Positions 38,240 to 46,812 of a stretch of DNA of 64,000 bases are shown here, one piece after another (position 1 is the first letter of the stretch; each line of letters starts with the position of its first letter). A program made the translations under genes and the position numbers. This DNA is from Phytohabitans flavus (GTDB lineage Bacteria; Actinomycetota; Actinomycetes; Mycobacteriales; Micromonosporaceae), in assembly GCF_011764545.1 (NCBI RefSeq), contig NZ_AP022870.1, positions 1,100,001 through 1,164,000 of the forward strand. Direction: 5' to 3'. Under the pieces are notes generated by a model. It saw nothing but the letters and a program-made list of their open reading frames with translations. It was not told the origin of the DNA and did no database searches.

Positions 38240-39958
38240 GTGCATCGGGTGCGCCCCTCCATTGACCGTCTGATTGCCAACCGGTACCGCCTTCAAGAGC
38301 TGCTCGGCGAGGGTGGCATGGGTCGTGTTTGGCGTGCCTGGGACGAAACTCTGCGGCGGGAGGTGGCGGTCAAGGAGTTGCTGGCGCCGGTCGGGCTCAC
38401 CGAGCAGGAGCTGCGGGGGGCACGGGACCGGGCGATGCGCGAGGCACGGACGATCGCGCAACTGGACCATCCGAACGTCATCCGGGTGCATGACGTCGTG
38501 GTCATCGACGGTGATCCCTGGCTGGTTATGGAGCTGATCCGCGGCCGTTCCCTGGCCAAGGCCCTGGGGGCAGGCGGTCCCATGCCTCCCGATCGCGTCG
38601 CGGCCATCGGAGCCGGCGTCCTATCGGCCCTGCGAGCCGCGCATGAGGCGGGCGTGATCCATCGGGACGTCAAGCCCGCCAACGTTCTGCTCGCCGATGG
38701 CGGCCGGGTCGTACTGACCGACTTCGGACTCGCCATCGGCCACGATGACCCGTCCCTCACCAAGGTTGGACTGGTGATGGGGTCGCCCTCGTTCGTCGCC
38801 CCCGAGCGAGCGGCGGGCGGGATCGCGGGACCCGCTTCTGACCTGTGGTCGCTCGGCGCGACCCTGTATGCGGCGGTGGAGGGCAGGGCCCCGTACGCGC
38901 GGGACACAACGTTGGCGACGCTTGCCGCGCTGGCGAATGACCCTGCACCAAGACCGCGGAACGCCGGTCCGCTGACGCCGGTGCTCGATGGCCTGCTGCG
39001 CCGTGACCCGGACCAGCGGATAAGCGGCGACGTGGCGGAGAAGCTGCTGCGTAGCGCGGCGCCGCCCGCCGCCCCGGCGACCACCGACGAAGGGCCGGGG
39101 CCCGCGGCGACACCGCCGGCCATCTACAGCGTCCCGGAGAGTCTTCATCCCCGCGGTACGCCCGCTCCCATCCTCGGCGCCGCGGTCGGTGCCCCCGCGG
39201 GGCCGGGCATACCCCGACGTCCAGCGGAGCCCGCCGCATCGACGCCGCCAGTCGTGCCCGCCCCCATCTCAGGACGGCGAGCGTGGCGGCGGCTTGCGGT
39301 AGGCCCAGTGGTTTGGCCCCTGGCCGTGGGCGCGCTTGTGACCGCGGCAGTCGCCGTCCCCGTGGCGATCAGGCGGACCAGCGAGCCCGCGCCGCTGGCT
39401 CCGTCCCTGAGTCTCCCCGTCGCCGCACCGGACACCGCGGCGCCGCTGTTGCCGTCCAAGGGATCGCCCCTGCGGGAGCCCACCTCGACGCCGGCACCGG
39501 AGCGACCTTCCCCGTCCAGGACCAGGCTCCCGCCCCAGGACGTACCGCAGTGGCCTCCGGTCAAGCCAAGTCCATCGACAGCGCCGCCCGCCTCACCGCG
39601 CATGGTTAATGACACCGACCTGACCTATGAGCCGTACTGGCCGGCCTCGACGAAGCGCACATATGGCGACTACATGGGCGACGTGCACTACTCGAAGCAG
39701 GCCGGAGCGACGGCCACGTACGACTTCCGTGGCACGGGCGTGGAGTTCCTGACCGAACGCAACGACGACATGGGCATGGTCGACGTGTACATCGACGGTG
39801 CCTTCCAGGCGACGGTAAACCTGAAGGTGCCAGGTTCGCGGCAAGCCGCGCAGGTCGTCTTCCGCAAGAAGGGCATGCCAGAGGGACACCACACGATCCG
39901 GATCGTCAACAAATCCAACACCTTGGGGATGGTCGACGCCCTGCGCATCTTCCCGTAA
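38240..39958 (+). CDS. PknB-type Ser/Thr protein kinase with an extracellular C-terminal domain
   Basis: The 572-residue product starts at GTG 38240 (GTG 38249 is also possible). The kinase domain covers about 10-275: P-loop LGEGGMGRVW, Lys in VAVKEL, VIHRDVKPANVLL, LTDFGLAIG and the APE-like VAPERAAGG. A Pro-rich juxtamembrane linker follows, one membrane span near 357-377 (VVWPLAVGALVTAAVAVPVA), an extracellular Pro/Ser stalk and a last domain of about 110 residues. That domain is a beta-sandwich like a galactose-binding module (TYDFRGTGVEFLTERNDDMG, then YIDGAFQATVNL, HHTIRIVNKS). It probably senses a cell-wall or carbohydrate ligand and signals inward. No PASTA repeats are present. Confidence 0.9.
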   Translation: MHRVRPSIDRLIANRYRLQELLGEGGMGRVWRAWDETLRREVAVKELLAPVGLTEQELRGARDRAMREARTIAQLDHPNVIRVHDVVVIDGDPWLVMELIRGRSLAKALGAGGPMPPDRVAAIGAGVLSALRAAHEAGVIHRDVKPANVLLADGGRVVLTDFGLAIGHDDPSLTKVGLVMGSPSFVAPERAAGGIAGPASDLWSLGATLYAAVEGRAPYARDTTLATLAALANDPAPRPRNAGPLTPVLDGLLRRDPDQRISGDVAEKLLRSAAPPAAPATTDEGPGPAATPPAIYSVPESLHPRGTPAPILGAAVGAPAGPGIPRRPAEPAASTPPVVPAPISGRRAWRRLAVGPVVWPLAVGALVTAAVAVPVAIRRTSEPAPLAPSLSLPVAAPDTAAPLLPSKGSPLREPTSTPAPERPSPSRTRLPPQDVPQWPPVKPSPSTAPPASPRMVNDTDLTYEPYWPASTKRTYGDYMGDVHYSKQAGATATYDFRGTGVEFLTERNDDMGMVDVYIDGAFQATVNLKVPGSRQAAQVVFRKKGMPEGHHTIRIVNKSNTLGMVDALRIFP

Positions 39959-39998
39959 CACATCGCGGGCCGCTGCGACGTAGCGTCCATCGGATAGC

Positions 39999-40026
39999 GA
40001 TGCGCCATCAATGATGCGCCATCAAT
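39999..40026. repeat. Tandem 14-bp duplication GATGCGCCATCAAT
   Basis: Two identical head-to-tail copies occupy 39999-40012 and 40013-40026, just after the kinase gene. This is either a slippage product or a target-site-like duplication with nothing left between the copies. Confidence 0.85.
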
Positions 40027-40099
40027 AAAGTCGGGCGCCGTGAGCGACGAAGACCACAATGGACTGAGGAGGCGAAGTTTCCGCCGCTACGGTCACGAG

Positions 40100-40280
40100 C
40101 CATGGCCCGCAGGAGCTCGGTTTCACCCCACGCCGGCCGATCGGCTGGCTGGGCCCGCTCCTGCTGCTGCGCATCGGACTGCGTGCGGCGTTCGCCGGCC
40201 TGATCGGCGGGTACCTCGACAAGCGCGATCTGCAAGGTGTGCTACCGGCCGAGGTGTACAAGCAGCCGGGTGACGGCGAG
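40100..40280 (+). pseudogene. Possible metallophosphoesterase-type protein, N-terminal fragment
   Basis: The plus strand reads LGFTPRRPIGWLGPLLLLRI, then GLRAAFAGLIGGYLDKRDLQ and LPAEVYKQPGDGE. It resembles the membrane-proximal start of large actinomycete metallophosphoesterases. It runs straight into a pentapeptide-repeat fragment on the other strand. Tentative. Confidence 0.3.
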
Positions 40281-40750
40281 TGGGCACCGGCAAGGTTGGC
40301 GCCCGTCAGGTCGCTGTCCGCCAGGTTCGCTTCGAAGAGTCCTGCGCCGGGAGGCGAGCGCCGGACAGGTCCGTGTCGATCAGTGATGTTCCGGTCAGGT
40401 CGGCGTTGGTTAGGGTCCATGCCGGACAGGTCTGCGGAGTTGAGGTTCGCGCCGGCGAAGTCCATGGGGGGTGTGGTGGCCGGTCGTCGGCTAAGTACTG
40501 CGAGCGCGGCTTGGACGTCGACGGATACCTTGGCGTTGGCGTTGGCGCGGAGGTTTCGTGATCTGTGCTCGCGGACGTAGGCGGAGAGTACCTCCACGAT
40601 CGTCTCGGCGTCGCGGGGTGAGTCGTCGATCAGCCGTCCCAGGGAGTAGATCCCGCCGAGTCGCACGTCGACCTGGTCGGAGCCGAGCTGGATAGCTGCT
40701 GGTTCGGCCCGCGTCTCCCCGATCGCGGATCGGGGGCGGCGCGCGGTCAC
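40281..40750 (-). pseudogene. Pentapeptide-repeat protein, fragment
   Basis: The minus strand has the pre-repeat part of actinomycete pentapeptide proteins (AIQLGSDQVDVRLGGIYSLG, then IVEVLSAYVREHRSRN). A(D/N)LxX repeats follow in two frames: DFAGANLNSADLSGMD, then ADLTGTSLIDTDLSG, then GLFEANLADSDLTGANLAGA. The membrane N-terminus and most repeats are missing and the frame breaks at least twice. Confidence 0.65.
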
Positions 40751-40763
40751 TGGCAGGTCGGCC

Positions 40764-43586
40764 TCAGATCGGGGGAATCGACTCCAGGCGGCGCTTTACC
40801 TCGGCGGCCAGTGGTAGGCCAAGCTCGTCGAGGATGCCGGATGCGGTGGTCCATGCCTCGTAGGCCAGCGCGAGTTCGCCTGAGGCGAGTCGGCTGTCGC
40901 CCAGGGCTACGAGGAATCGTGCCTGATTCGGGGGGTCGGTCATGTCGAGGGCGAGGGCGGCTGCCCGCTCGTAGGCTTCGGCCGCGTCGTCGTAGCGGCG
41001 CAGCTTCAGGTAGGCATCGCCGAGGTTGCCCCAGCAGTCCGCCACGCCGAGCGGGTCGTCCAACTCGGCGTAGATCGCCATGGCCTGCCGGCCGTATCCG
41101 ATGGCGAGTTCGTGGTTGCCACGCTGGTTTTCCGACCAGCCGATCGCGGCCGTCGCGTTCGCCTCGCCGCCGCGGTGGCCCGCCGCGCGGTACAGCTCCA
41201 GGGCGCGGCGGTGGTGGCCGACGGACTCGGCGTGCCGGCCCTGCACGCCGGTGACCACGCCCAGGTTGCTGAAGGCGTATGCCTGTTCGGTCGTGTAGCC
41301 CAGCTGCTCGTACAGCTGCAGGGTGCGGTCGAGTTCGGCGCGAGCGTCGTCGTCGCGGCCGAGGAAATGGTAGGCGCCGGCCAGGCTCCTGCGGCTGTGC
41401 GCCTCGCCGACGACGTCACCGGCCCGCACGGCCGCGTCGAGCGCGATGCTCACGGTGCTCGCCCAGTCGGCGAGGTGGCCGCTGCGCTGGTAGAACTGCT
41501 GCAAGGTGAGGGCGATCCGCCAGGCATACTCCACCTCGTCCTGCTCCACAGCCAGGCGGACCACCTCGGCGAGCAGCCGGTGTTGGGCGACAAACCACGC
41601 CGTGGCCTGCCTGTAGTCGGTCGGACCGGGCACGGTCACTCCCGCGGCCGGGCGCAAGGCAGTCGGCATCTGGTGTGGGTGCAGCATCACCTGAGCCGCG
41701 TGGGCGCTGTGCAGGTGGTGGTGTTCCAAGGCGCGGATCAGCGCCTGCCGGCGCTCCCAGTCGCTGTCGTGGGCGGCGCACACCTCCGCCGCGTACTCCC
41801 GGATGAGGTCGTGCATGCGGTAGATACCGGGGTGGGTCTCGGTGATGAGATGGTTGCGGGCCAGGTCGTCGAGCTGCCGGTGGACGGCCTGGGTGTCCTC
41901 GCCGGCGAGGCTCGCGGCCACCGGCACCGACAACTCGTAGCCGGGATGCACCGTCAGCAGGCGAAACAACCGGGCCGTACCCGGTGCGAGCATGGCGTAC
42001 GACCAGGAGAAGACGGCGCGGACGTCGATGCCGGACCCGCCGCCGCTGAGGGCGTCCAGCCGGCCGCGTGTTTGGCGCAGCTCGGCGGCGATGAGGCTGA
42101 GCGGAAACTGTGGGTGGGCCACCGCGCGGGCGGTGACGACGGCCAGTGCCAGGGGTAGCCGGGAGCAGGCTTCGATGATGCGGGTGACCGCTTCTGGGTC
42201 CTCTGTTACCCGGCGGTGTCCCAGCCGGCGCAGCAGGGCCCGTTCAGCGTCCGCCTGCGAAAGCGGGTCGAGGGTCAGTAGGTGGGCGCCATGCTCGGCG
42301 ACGAGGCCGCTGAGACTGTGCCGGCTGGTCACGATCGCGAGGCACCCGGGGGAGCCGGGTAGCAGGTGGCGGACGTGTTCGGTGTCGCGGGCGTTGTCGA
42401 GCAGGATCAGGACCTTCTTGCCGGCCAAAAGGCTGCGGAACAGGCCGGCCTGTGCGCTCAGGTTTTCCGGGATGCGTTGTGGGGCGACGCCGAGGGCGTC
42501 CAGGAAGTCGCGTAGTACTTCGGTCGGCTTCACCGGCCGGGCGTCCGCGTCGAAGCCTCTCAGGTTGGCGAACAGTTGCCCGTCGGGATAGTCGTCGGCG
42601 ACCTGCCGGGCCCAGTGCACGGCCAACGTGGTTTTCCCGGTCCCTGGCATGCCGTCGATGCCGACGATCGCCACGCTGCGCGGTGGCAGGTCGACAAGAG
42701 CCTCGGACAGCTGGGCGATTTCCGCGGATCGGCCGCCAAAGGTCGACAGGTCGGCTGGGAGCTGCGCGGGCCGGACCAATGGTTCGTGGTCGGTCGGTGC
42801 GGGCTCGTCGCCGCTGTTCTGCTGGCGTAGCAGCGCCAGGTAGGTCTCCTGAAGGTCCGCACCGGCGTCGACGCCGAGCTCCTCGGCCAGCCGTTTTCGC
42901 GTCGATTGATAAACGGTGATCGCGTCGGCCTGCCGGCCGGACATCCCCAGCAGCCGCAGCAGGCCGGACTGCAGCGGCTCGTTGAGCGGATCGACGTGGG
43001 CGGCCGCCTCGACGCCGGGGAGGGCCGCCCGGGCGCTCTCCACGTCGGCGCAGAGGTTGGCGAGGTCGATGGCGGCCGACGAGCGTTCCTGGTCGACGGT
43101 GGCGAAGGCAGGTACCGCGGATGGCGTCAACGCGACGTTGGTCGCGCACCGGCCCTGCCAGAGGCCGAGTGCCTGGACGTACAGCTGGACACCGGTGCGC
43201 CGGTCGTCCGCGCGTGCGGCGGCCCGGGCGCTGGCGACCGCGTCGCGGAATCTCAGCAGATCGACAGCCCGCCGATCGATCACCAGCCGGTACCCCTGCT
43301 GGTCACGGCTGAGGAACCGGCCGTGGTCCCGAGCCGGGAGTCCGGGCTCGAGGAGCCGTCGCAGCGTACCGATGTAGCGGTGGATGAGGTTGGTGGCGCT
43401 CGCCGGTGCGTCCGATTCCCACAGCGCGTCGATCATCTCGTCCACGCCGACCCGCTGCCCGGCGCGGATGAGAAGCAGGGCCAGGATGGTGCGCTGCTGC
43501 GGTGGCCCGAGGTCAAGGGTGGAGCCGCCCAGGGTCCCGGACAACGGGCCCAGTATGGCGAAGGTGAGGGCGGCAGGGTCAGTCAC
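40764..43586 (-). CDS. AfsR/SARP-family transcriptional regulator (wHTH-BTAD-NB-ARC-TPR)
   Basis: This is a 940-residue SARP-type activator with the full AfsR layout. An OmpR-like winged helix covers about 1-100 (FAILGPLSGTLGGSTLDLGP, LIHRYIGTLRRLLEPG) and a BTAD helical domain about 105-260. An NB-ARC ATPase follows with P-loop GIDGMPGTGKTTLA, Walker B VLILLDNARD and TSRHSLSGL. The C-terminal TPR array includes SNLGVVTGVQGRHAES and WGNLGDAYLKLRRYDDAAEA. Such proteins activate antibiotic or developmental genes and are often controlled by Ser/Thr kinases like the one at 38240. No biosynthetic cluster adjoins. Start GTG 43586. Confidence 0.92.
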   Translation of the reverse strand: MTDPAALTFAILGPLSGTLGGSTLDLGPPQQRTILALLLIRAGQRVGVDEMIDALWESDAPASATNLIHRYIGTLRRLLEPGLPARDHGRFLSRDQQGYRLVIDRRAVDLLRFRDAVASARAAARADDRRTGVQLYVQALGLWQGRCATNVALTPSAVPAFATVDQERSSAAIDLANLCADVESARAALPGVEAAAHVDPLNEPLQSGLLRLLGMSGRQADAITVYQSTRKRLAEELGVDAGADLQETYLALLRQQNSGDEPAPTDHEPLVRPAQLPADLSTFGGRSAEIAQLSEALVDLPPRSVAIVGIDGMPGTGKTTLAVHWARQVADDYPDGQLFANLRGFDADARPVKPTEVLRDFLDALGVAPQRIPENLSAQAGLFRSLLAGKKVLILLDNARDTEHVRHLLPGSPGCLAIVTSRHSLSGLVAEHGAHLLTLDPLSQADAERALLRRLGHRRVTEDPEAVTRIIEACSRLPLALAVVTARAVAHPQFPLSLIAAELRQTRGRLDALSGGGSGIDVRAVFSWSYAMLAPGTARLFRLLTVHPGYELSVPVAASLAGEDTQAVHRQLDDLARNHLITETHPGIYRMHDLIREYAAEVCAAHDSDWERRQALIRALEHHHLHSAHAAQVMLHPHQMPTALRPAAGVTVPGPTDYRQATAWFVAQHRLLAEVVRLAVEQDEVEYAWRIALTLQQFYQRSGHLADWASTVSIALDAAVRAGDVVGEAHSRRSLAGAYHFLGRDDDARAELDRTLQLYEQLGYTTEQAYAFSNLGVVTGVQGRHAESVGHHRRALELYRAAGHRGGEANATAAIGWSENQRGNHELAIGYGRQAMAIYAELDDPLGVADCWGNLGDAYLKLRRYDDAAEAYERAAALALDMTDPPNQARFLVALGDSRLASGELALAYEAWTTASGILDELGLPLAAEVKRRLESIPPI

Positions 43587-43861
43587 GGCACCCTCGTGCC
43601 GACCGGCAGGAATCGGCTGAACACCGGTAGAAGTGTAGACGTGCGGACATGTCTGCGTATGGCTGTCGTCCGCCGTGTCCGCTCACCGGGATCGTGTCGA
43701 GCACTGCCGCCATGCTGCGACTCGGCCGAATCACCCGAGAGGCTGGCGGTGCGTAAGCGACCCACCACGGTTGGTTGCATGCCCTCGGGCCTGGCGACGG
43801 GCAGAGGTGCCCATCGCCAGGCCCGGAGGTTGCCATCGGCTGTTGTGGTGTGGAGAGATCG

Positions 43862-44842
43862 CTAGGAAACGATGCGCGCCGACTTGATGACGTTGTCGAA
43901 CCCGACCTCCGACAGGTCGCCGATGTCCTCGGTGAAGACCTTCAGCTCGCCCTTGCAGTCAGGCTGGGCCCACGTCCGAACGGTGCCCTTGAACACCTGA
44001 ATCCCGGAGATGCCCTCGATCTTGTCGGCGAGGTTGACGCAGCCGGAGTCCCGCAGCGGGAACGACTCCCCGCCGTCGTTGAAGTTGAAGTCGGCGTAGA
44101 AGATGACCTTGATGCTGCGGTCCTCCTCGACCGGCGGCGCCGGCTCCTCCGGCTGCGGCGCCGAAGGCGCGGTCGGGCTGGGCTCCGGCGGCGGAGGGGC
44201 ACCCTTGCCCTTGGCCTTCTTACCGTTGGGCGCGATGGCGAACCACACGCCGTCCACGCCATGTCCCTTGGCGTCACCGGGCTCGACGTCCTTGCTGAAC
44301 TCGTAGAGCGCCCAGCCGTTCAGAGTGACCTGATAGACCTTCCTCTGCTTGCCGCCCGGCGTCTGGATCGAACCGCGCCGGAGGAAGCCCACCTTCCCCT
44401 TGATACCAACGAAGTGGACCGAGGATCCCTCCGTGACCGTCACCGGAGGCCAGACCTCTTCGCACTTGCCGGTGCAGTTGGACCGCGAGGGGTTCGTCGT
44501 GTCCTTGTCGAACCGGTAGAGGGTCCGCCCGGCACCGTCGACCACGACAGGGTTCAGGTCGCCGGCCCGGCTGGCGCGCAGCGCCACCCACTTCATCGCC
44601 GTTTCGCGGTCCTTCTCCGCGACCCGACCGTCCACACGGGGCACCCAGTCGCCAGTGCCCTGCTCGGCACCATTGAGCTTCGGCGTGCCAGACACCAGCT
44701 TGAGCGGTGCCTCGGCCGCGTCGACCGATGCGGTCGCCGCGGGGGCCGCGCCCGCCTCGCCACTGGAGTCCCCGCAGCCGGTGGCGACGATTGCCACCGC
44801 CACGAGCGAGGCCGCAAGCGCGACCATGCGCCTTGATGACAT
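43862..44842 (-). CDS. Lipoprotein with Yx(FWY)xxD repeats and a beta/gamma-crystallin-like C-terminus
   Basis: The 326-residue product starts at ATG 44842 with GGAG 8-9 bases upstream. It has a lipobox VATGC. The middle has two units of the secreted-repeat family (COG4315/Lipoprotein_15): LYRFDKD with CTGKCEEVWPPV, and LYEFSKDVEPGDAKGHGVDG with FAIAPNG. A Pro-rich linker leads to a C-terminal domain of about 80 residues that looks like a beta/gamma-crystallin-type fold (VIFYADFNFNDGGESFPLRD, then WAQPDCKGELKVF). Cys pairs may form disulfides. The role is unknown; the repeats are proposed in the family to bind redox-active or heme-like ligands. The gene is preceded by a strong hairpin at 45002-45036. 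Confidence 0.8.
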   Translation of the reverse strand: MSSRRMVALAASLVAVAIVATGCGDSSGEAGAAPAATASVDAAEAPLKLVSGTPKLNGAEQGTGDWVPRVDGRVAEKDRETAMKWVALRASRAGDLNPVVVDGAGRTLYRFDKDTTNPSRSNCTGKCEEVWPPVTVTEGSSVHFVGIKGKVGFLRRGSIQTPGGKQRKVYQVTLNGWALYEFSKDVEPGDAKGHGVDGVWFAIAPNGKKAKGKGAPPPPEPSPTAPSAPQPEEPAPPVEEDRSIKVIFYADFNFNDGGESFPLRDSGCVNLADKIEGISGIQVFKGTVRTWAQPDCKGELKVFTEDIGDLSEVGFDNVIKSARIVS

Positions 44843-45001
44843 CAATACATCTCCGTCGTCGGCTGGTCCGGTATCTCCGAACCAGTTCGCCCCAGCAACG
44901 CCGGCCGCCGGGGATCGGTTCACCGACTTTGGCGCGAATGACAAGAATTTCGGTGTATGGCAGGGAAAACGGCCCTTGTGAAGGTGCCGCGGCACGGCAA
45001 A

Positions 45002-45036
45002 AGCCGGGGTGTGTGCACGCATCACACACCCCGGCT
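45002..45036 (-). terminator. Perfect 14-bp hairpin followed by T residues on the minus strand
   Basis: AGCCGGGGTGTGTG (45002-45015) and CACACACCCCGGCT (45023-45036) pair perfectly around a 7-base loop. Read leftward the stem is followed by TTTTGCC, so it looks like an intrinsic terminator for minus-strand transcription. It lies about 160 bases upstream of the lipoprotein start, so it is an attenuator in its leader or a block to antisense transcription. Confidence 0.65.
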
Positions 45037-45248
45037 GGCATCTTCCGCGGCGCAGAGGAGGCAACGCCCGGACGACGCAGGCGTGGATGACGGGTCCCCT
45101 CGACCTGCGGCCACAGCCACCGCCCTCCCCGGCGCGGCTGTATTCAGCAAGGTAACGGGTGCCGGATATACGTCTGATACAAATCCGATGGATGCTCATT
45201 CACCTTGCGGCGACCCTCCGTCGATGGCGCCGGCATACCGTCGGACAC

Positions 45249-45803
45249 GTGAACGCAGCTCAGAATCCTGCTACAACCGTCATACGAATCGCCGGCCACG
45301 CTGTGCCGCCGATCAGCGACGCGGTGATCCTCCGGCTTCTCGACGAGGTCAGCGCTGAGCTCACGAACGAGGAGAACAAGTGCGCGCGGGTCCTCGCGGC
45401 GCTGGCGGTCTCCAGTGGCGCCCTCGTGACGGGGGTACTGGCATCGGGCTGGTCGCCGTTCGGCCTCTCGGTCGCGGGCGCGATGGTGTGGTGGCTCGGC
45501 GCCAGCGCGGTGCTGGCGGCGGTCCTTCTCGCCGGCGTGGCCGTGGTGTACAGCGGCGAGCCGGATTCGGCGTTGCTCGCCGAGCCTCGTCCCGCCGGCT
45601 CGGATGCCCTGCCGCTGCAGCAGTGGGCGTTCGCACTTGCCGCGAGCCCCGCCCAGGCTCCGGTCACCCGCCTTTGGCGGGCCCGCCACACGGTCGGCTT
45701 CAAACGGCGACTGCTGAAGGCCAGCCTCGCCTTCATGGGAGCCGGCATCGTGGTGTGTGTCGTCAGCGCACTTCCCGCCGCCCTTCCGCATACGGCGGCA
45801 TGA
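45249..45803 (+). CDS. PycTM-like (Pycsar effector family) membrane protein
   Basis: The product (184 residues from GTG 45249, up to 214 if a 45159 start is used) has a helical head RLLDEVSAELTNEENKCARV, a pair of membrane segments (LAALAVSSGALVTGVLASGW; WWLGASAVLAAVLLAGVAVV), a cytoplasmic loop and a last segment (AGIVVCVVSALPAALP). This is the layout of the Pycsar effector transmembrane family, whose members disrupt membranes when they bind cCMP/cUMP in phage defence. No pyrimidine cyclase (PycC) gene is next to it. The assignment rests on layout and composition, so it is moderate; a plain membrane protein is the alternative. Confidence 0.55.
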   Translation: MNAAQNPATTVIRIAGHAVPPISDAVILRLLDEVSAELTNEENKCARVLAALAVSSGALVTGVLASGWSPFGLSVAGAMVWWLGASAVLAAVLLAGVAVVYSGEPDSALLAEPRPAGSDALPLQQWAFALAASPAQAPVTRLWRARHTVGFKRRLLKASLAFMGAGIVVCVVSALPAALPHTAA

Positions 45804-45874
45804 CCTGAGCGCCACGGATAGAGGTGCCGGAACGGCTCCATGGGTGCCCGGCAGCCTCGATACCATGGACTTTT

Positions 45875-46696
45875 ATGACCGGGTTGACAACGACGGAACG
45901 GTACCGCCGCGACCAGTTGAGGGATTTCCTGCGCTCGCGGCGGGAGCGGCTGAGGCCCGAGGACGTCGGGATTACGGCGGTGGGCCGGCGCCGGACGCCC
46001 GGGCTGCGACGCCAGGAGGTAGCCCTCCTGGCGGGCGTCGGCCTGAGTTGGTACACGTGGCTCGAACAGGGCCGTGACATCCGCGTCTCGCCGGAAGTGC
46101 TCGACGCGGTCGCCTCGGCGCTCCGCCTCAGCGAACCTGAGCGCACGCATCTGCACCTGCTCGCGGGTCTGAACCCGCCACGCCCGCTCGCGCCGCATCA
46201 CCCCGACGTCACTGTTGAACTGCGGCGCCTGCTCGACGGCTGGTCGCCGCATCCGGCGATGCTGCAGGACCGACGCTGGAACGTGCTCGCGGTCAACGAC
46301 GCCGCCCGTGTTCTGTTTGGCCTTGACGGCACTGACCAGAACTGCCTGGTGGCGTTCTTCGCCGACTCGCGGTACCGCAGCGTTAGGGACCATTGGGCGT
46401 CGGTCGCACCGCGCGTCGTAGCGGCATTCCGGGCCGACTCTGCGCGTTTCCCCGACGACGCGGGCTTCCGCCATTTGGCGGAACAACTCTGCCTCGCGAG
46501 CCCCGAGTTCGCGCAGATGTGGGGGCGGCACGATGTGGTGGAGGCCGTGCAGATGACGAAGGCCGTGCGCCATGCCGAGGCAGGCGACATTGTCTTCGAC
46601 GCCACCGCGCTGGCGGTGGCCGACCCGGCTGGGCTGCGCCTGATGGTGTATGCCCCCGTCCGGGCACGGGCAGCGCGGAGAGGCTGCGGAGCGTGA
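45875..46696 (+). CDS. XRE-family regulator with MmyB-like C-terminal domain
   Basis: The product has 273 residues from ATG 45875. The HTH (GLRRQEVALLAGVGLSWYTW, LEQGRDI) and the MmyB-type ligand domain (MLQDRRWNVLAVNDAARVLF, LVAFFADSRYRSV) are clear. It precedes the SDR at 46813 in the same direction (117-base gap) and probably regulates it, as is common for this pair. It is the second intact MmyB-type regulator of the window. Confidence 0.88.
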   Translation: MTGLTTTERYRRDQLRDFLRSRRERLRPEDVGITAVGRRRTPGLRRQEVALLAGVGLSWYTWLEQGRDIRVSPEVLDAVASALRLSEPERTHLHLLAGLNPPRPLAPHHPDVTVELRRLLDGWSPHPAMLQDRRWNVLAVNDAARVLFGLDGTDQNCLVAFFADSRYRSVRDHWASVAPRVVAAFRADSARFPDDAGFRHLAEQLCLASPEFAQMWGRHDVVEAVQMTKAVRHAEAGDIVFDATALAVADPAGLRLMVYAPVRARAARRGCGA

Positions 46697-46812
46697 TGGA
46701 TCCCCGGCTCGCGCCTTCGCCTCATCACGGCGACGTGGTCGAAGCCTGGTGGTGATGCTCCCCCGATAGGCAGGCGCTGGTTGGCCAAATCTCGATATGA
46801 CACGGTCGCGGT

